In this document: piece after piece, positions 63,343-64,000 of the stretch
How positions within the stretch are numbered: the first letter of the stretch is position 1
Layout: each line of letters starts with the position of its first letter
Assembly (NCBI GenBank): GCA_030272585.1
Contig: BSYQ01000002.1
Location: 2,170,001-2,234,000, forward strand
DNA from: Bryopsis sp. KO-2023
Lineage: Eukaryota; Chlorophyta; Ulvophyceae; Bryopsidales; Bryopsidaceae
DNA length: 64,000 bases
Reading direction: 5' to 3'
Program-made: the position numbers and the translations under genes
Notes under the pieces: generated by a model
What the model saw: the letters and a program-made list of their open reading frames with translations, nothing else
What the model was told of the DNA's origin: nothing
Database searches by the model: none

Positions 63343-63556
63343 GAACTCGCATGGCTTGGGTCTAACCAACGAGCGGTGTATTTTATCCCGTTATTCAGTG
63401 CTGCGTCCGAATTTCGGTCGAATTCCACGTGTTTCGGTACACAGGATTCTCGCTGGCATATAATATAAAGGTCGTGCAGCGGTCAACAACTGTGGTATTC
63501 TCGAGCACTGAATTGAACTACATGCTGACCCAGTCGCCTGCATGTGCCAAAACACC
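63343..63556 (+). repeat. Direct repeat flanking kinase C, right copy
   Basis: Second copy of the repeat at 61038-61255 (ACTCGCATGGCTTGGGTCTAA through GTGCCAAAACACCGCC). It may be the start of a further duplicated unit, but no kinase sequence follows within the window. Confidence 0.8.
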
Positions 63557-64000
63557 GCCTAATGGATCTCCCTCACCAGTAGTAGGTCCACGAATGCATG
63601 CACTGTACTACCTTTGAGGGGGTGGAGACTTAACTGGGACGACATTACGGACAATGTCATCGTAAGATCTTGCTCAAGGAGTCCAGAGGCTTTGGTGCTT
63701 CTCCATCCAAACAAGTACTCGTTCCCTTTTTCCGCGCCGAGACGCTGCACTGTAGATTTTGTTTGATCGCCATTGCAGCACCCAGGTCTCTTTTTTCGAT
63801 GTGCGCAGGAAAGAATTGCGAAGGAAGCTGGATATAGCCCAAAGGTCAGATATATCTTCGTTGAGTTCTATCATCCTGTTTTGGCATATGCATATGTCGG
63901 TTCCAGGGAGTGTGTCCTAGAATGAAACATCCTTGATCACTTTCTTACCACAATCAGGGCTGAGAGCTCCACGGCGCTCTGTGATTGATCAAAGCTGAGC

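Larger units (their letters stand above)
62756..64000. other. 3' flank of kinase C with repeats
   Basis: Two dispersed GATGCTATAGG-type elements (63040-63105 and 63180-63240) and the second direct-repeat copy (63343-63556) fill most of it. The remaining ORFs cross these repeats and are not credible genes. The last 350 bp show nothing recognised. Confidence 0.4.

Overview
This window reads as nuclear DNA of a eukaryote that is rich in introns and transposable elements. The genes I could rebuild have short exons joined at GT..AG introns. There is a eukaryotic tRNA gene, alpha-kinase genes, an OMA1-like peptidase, ankyrin and LRR proteins, a chromodomain retrotransposon, a Helitron, LINE, tyrosine-recombinase and MITE remnants, and a short interstitial array of the plant/algal telomere motif TTTAGGG. 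These fit an algal-lineage protist (for example a chromerid-like alveolate), but the assignment is inference and no marker gene settles it. || Layout. 0-13.4 kb is mostly genic: a coiled-coil plus ankyrin gene (2314-4030, minus), a tRNA-Arg(CCG) (4471-4543, minus), an LRR gene with a C-terminal membrane segment (5628-6323, minus), two orphan terminal exons (about 7.1 and 7.8 kb, minus), a three-exon gene for a small secreted Cys-rich, poly-Gly peptide (9631-10159, minus) and an intact two-exon alpha-kinase (12226-13371, plus). 14-25.5 kb is a graveyard of mobile DNA: a possible LTR, a LINE tail, a tyrosine-recombinase pseudogene, a decayed Helitron with HUH and helicase parts on opposite strands, and a 1001-bp element with 196-bp inverted repeats. 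25.5-36.6 kb is AT-rich and holds only decayed, unrecognised ORF fragments and repeats. 36.6-50.5 kb contains two complete LTR retrotransposons, both transcribed from the minus strand, with exact LTR boundaries and target-site duplications. One has dUTPase-like domains and a frameshifted pol; the other is an intact chromovirus with identical LTRs. 50.5-64 kb holds a second alpha-kinase copy (a pseudogene split by a telomere-motif element), a multi-exon M48 peptidase gene, palindromic fold-back repeats, a transposon-type domain fragment and a third alpha-kinase copy with a predicted C-terminal transmembrane helix. || The three alpha-kinase copies share exon length, intron position and upstream sequence, so they arose by duplication. 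A dispersed element of about 60 bp (core GATGCTATAGGCTCTGGCC) recurs at least eight times, several times inside introns. Multi-exon models are based on splice motifs and reading-phase agreement only; no transcript or database evidence was available.
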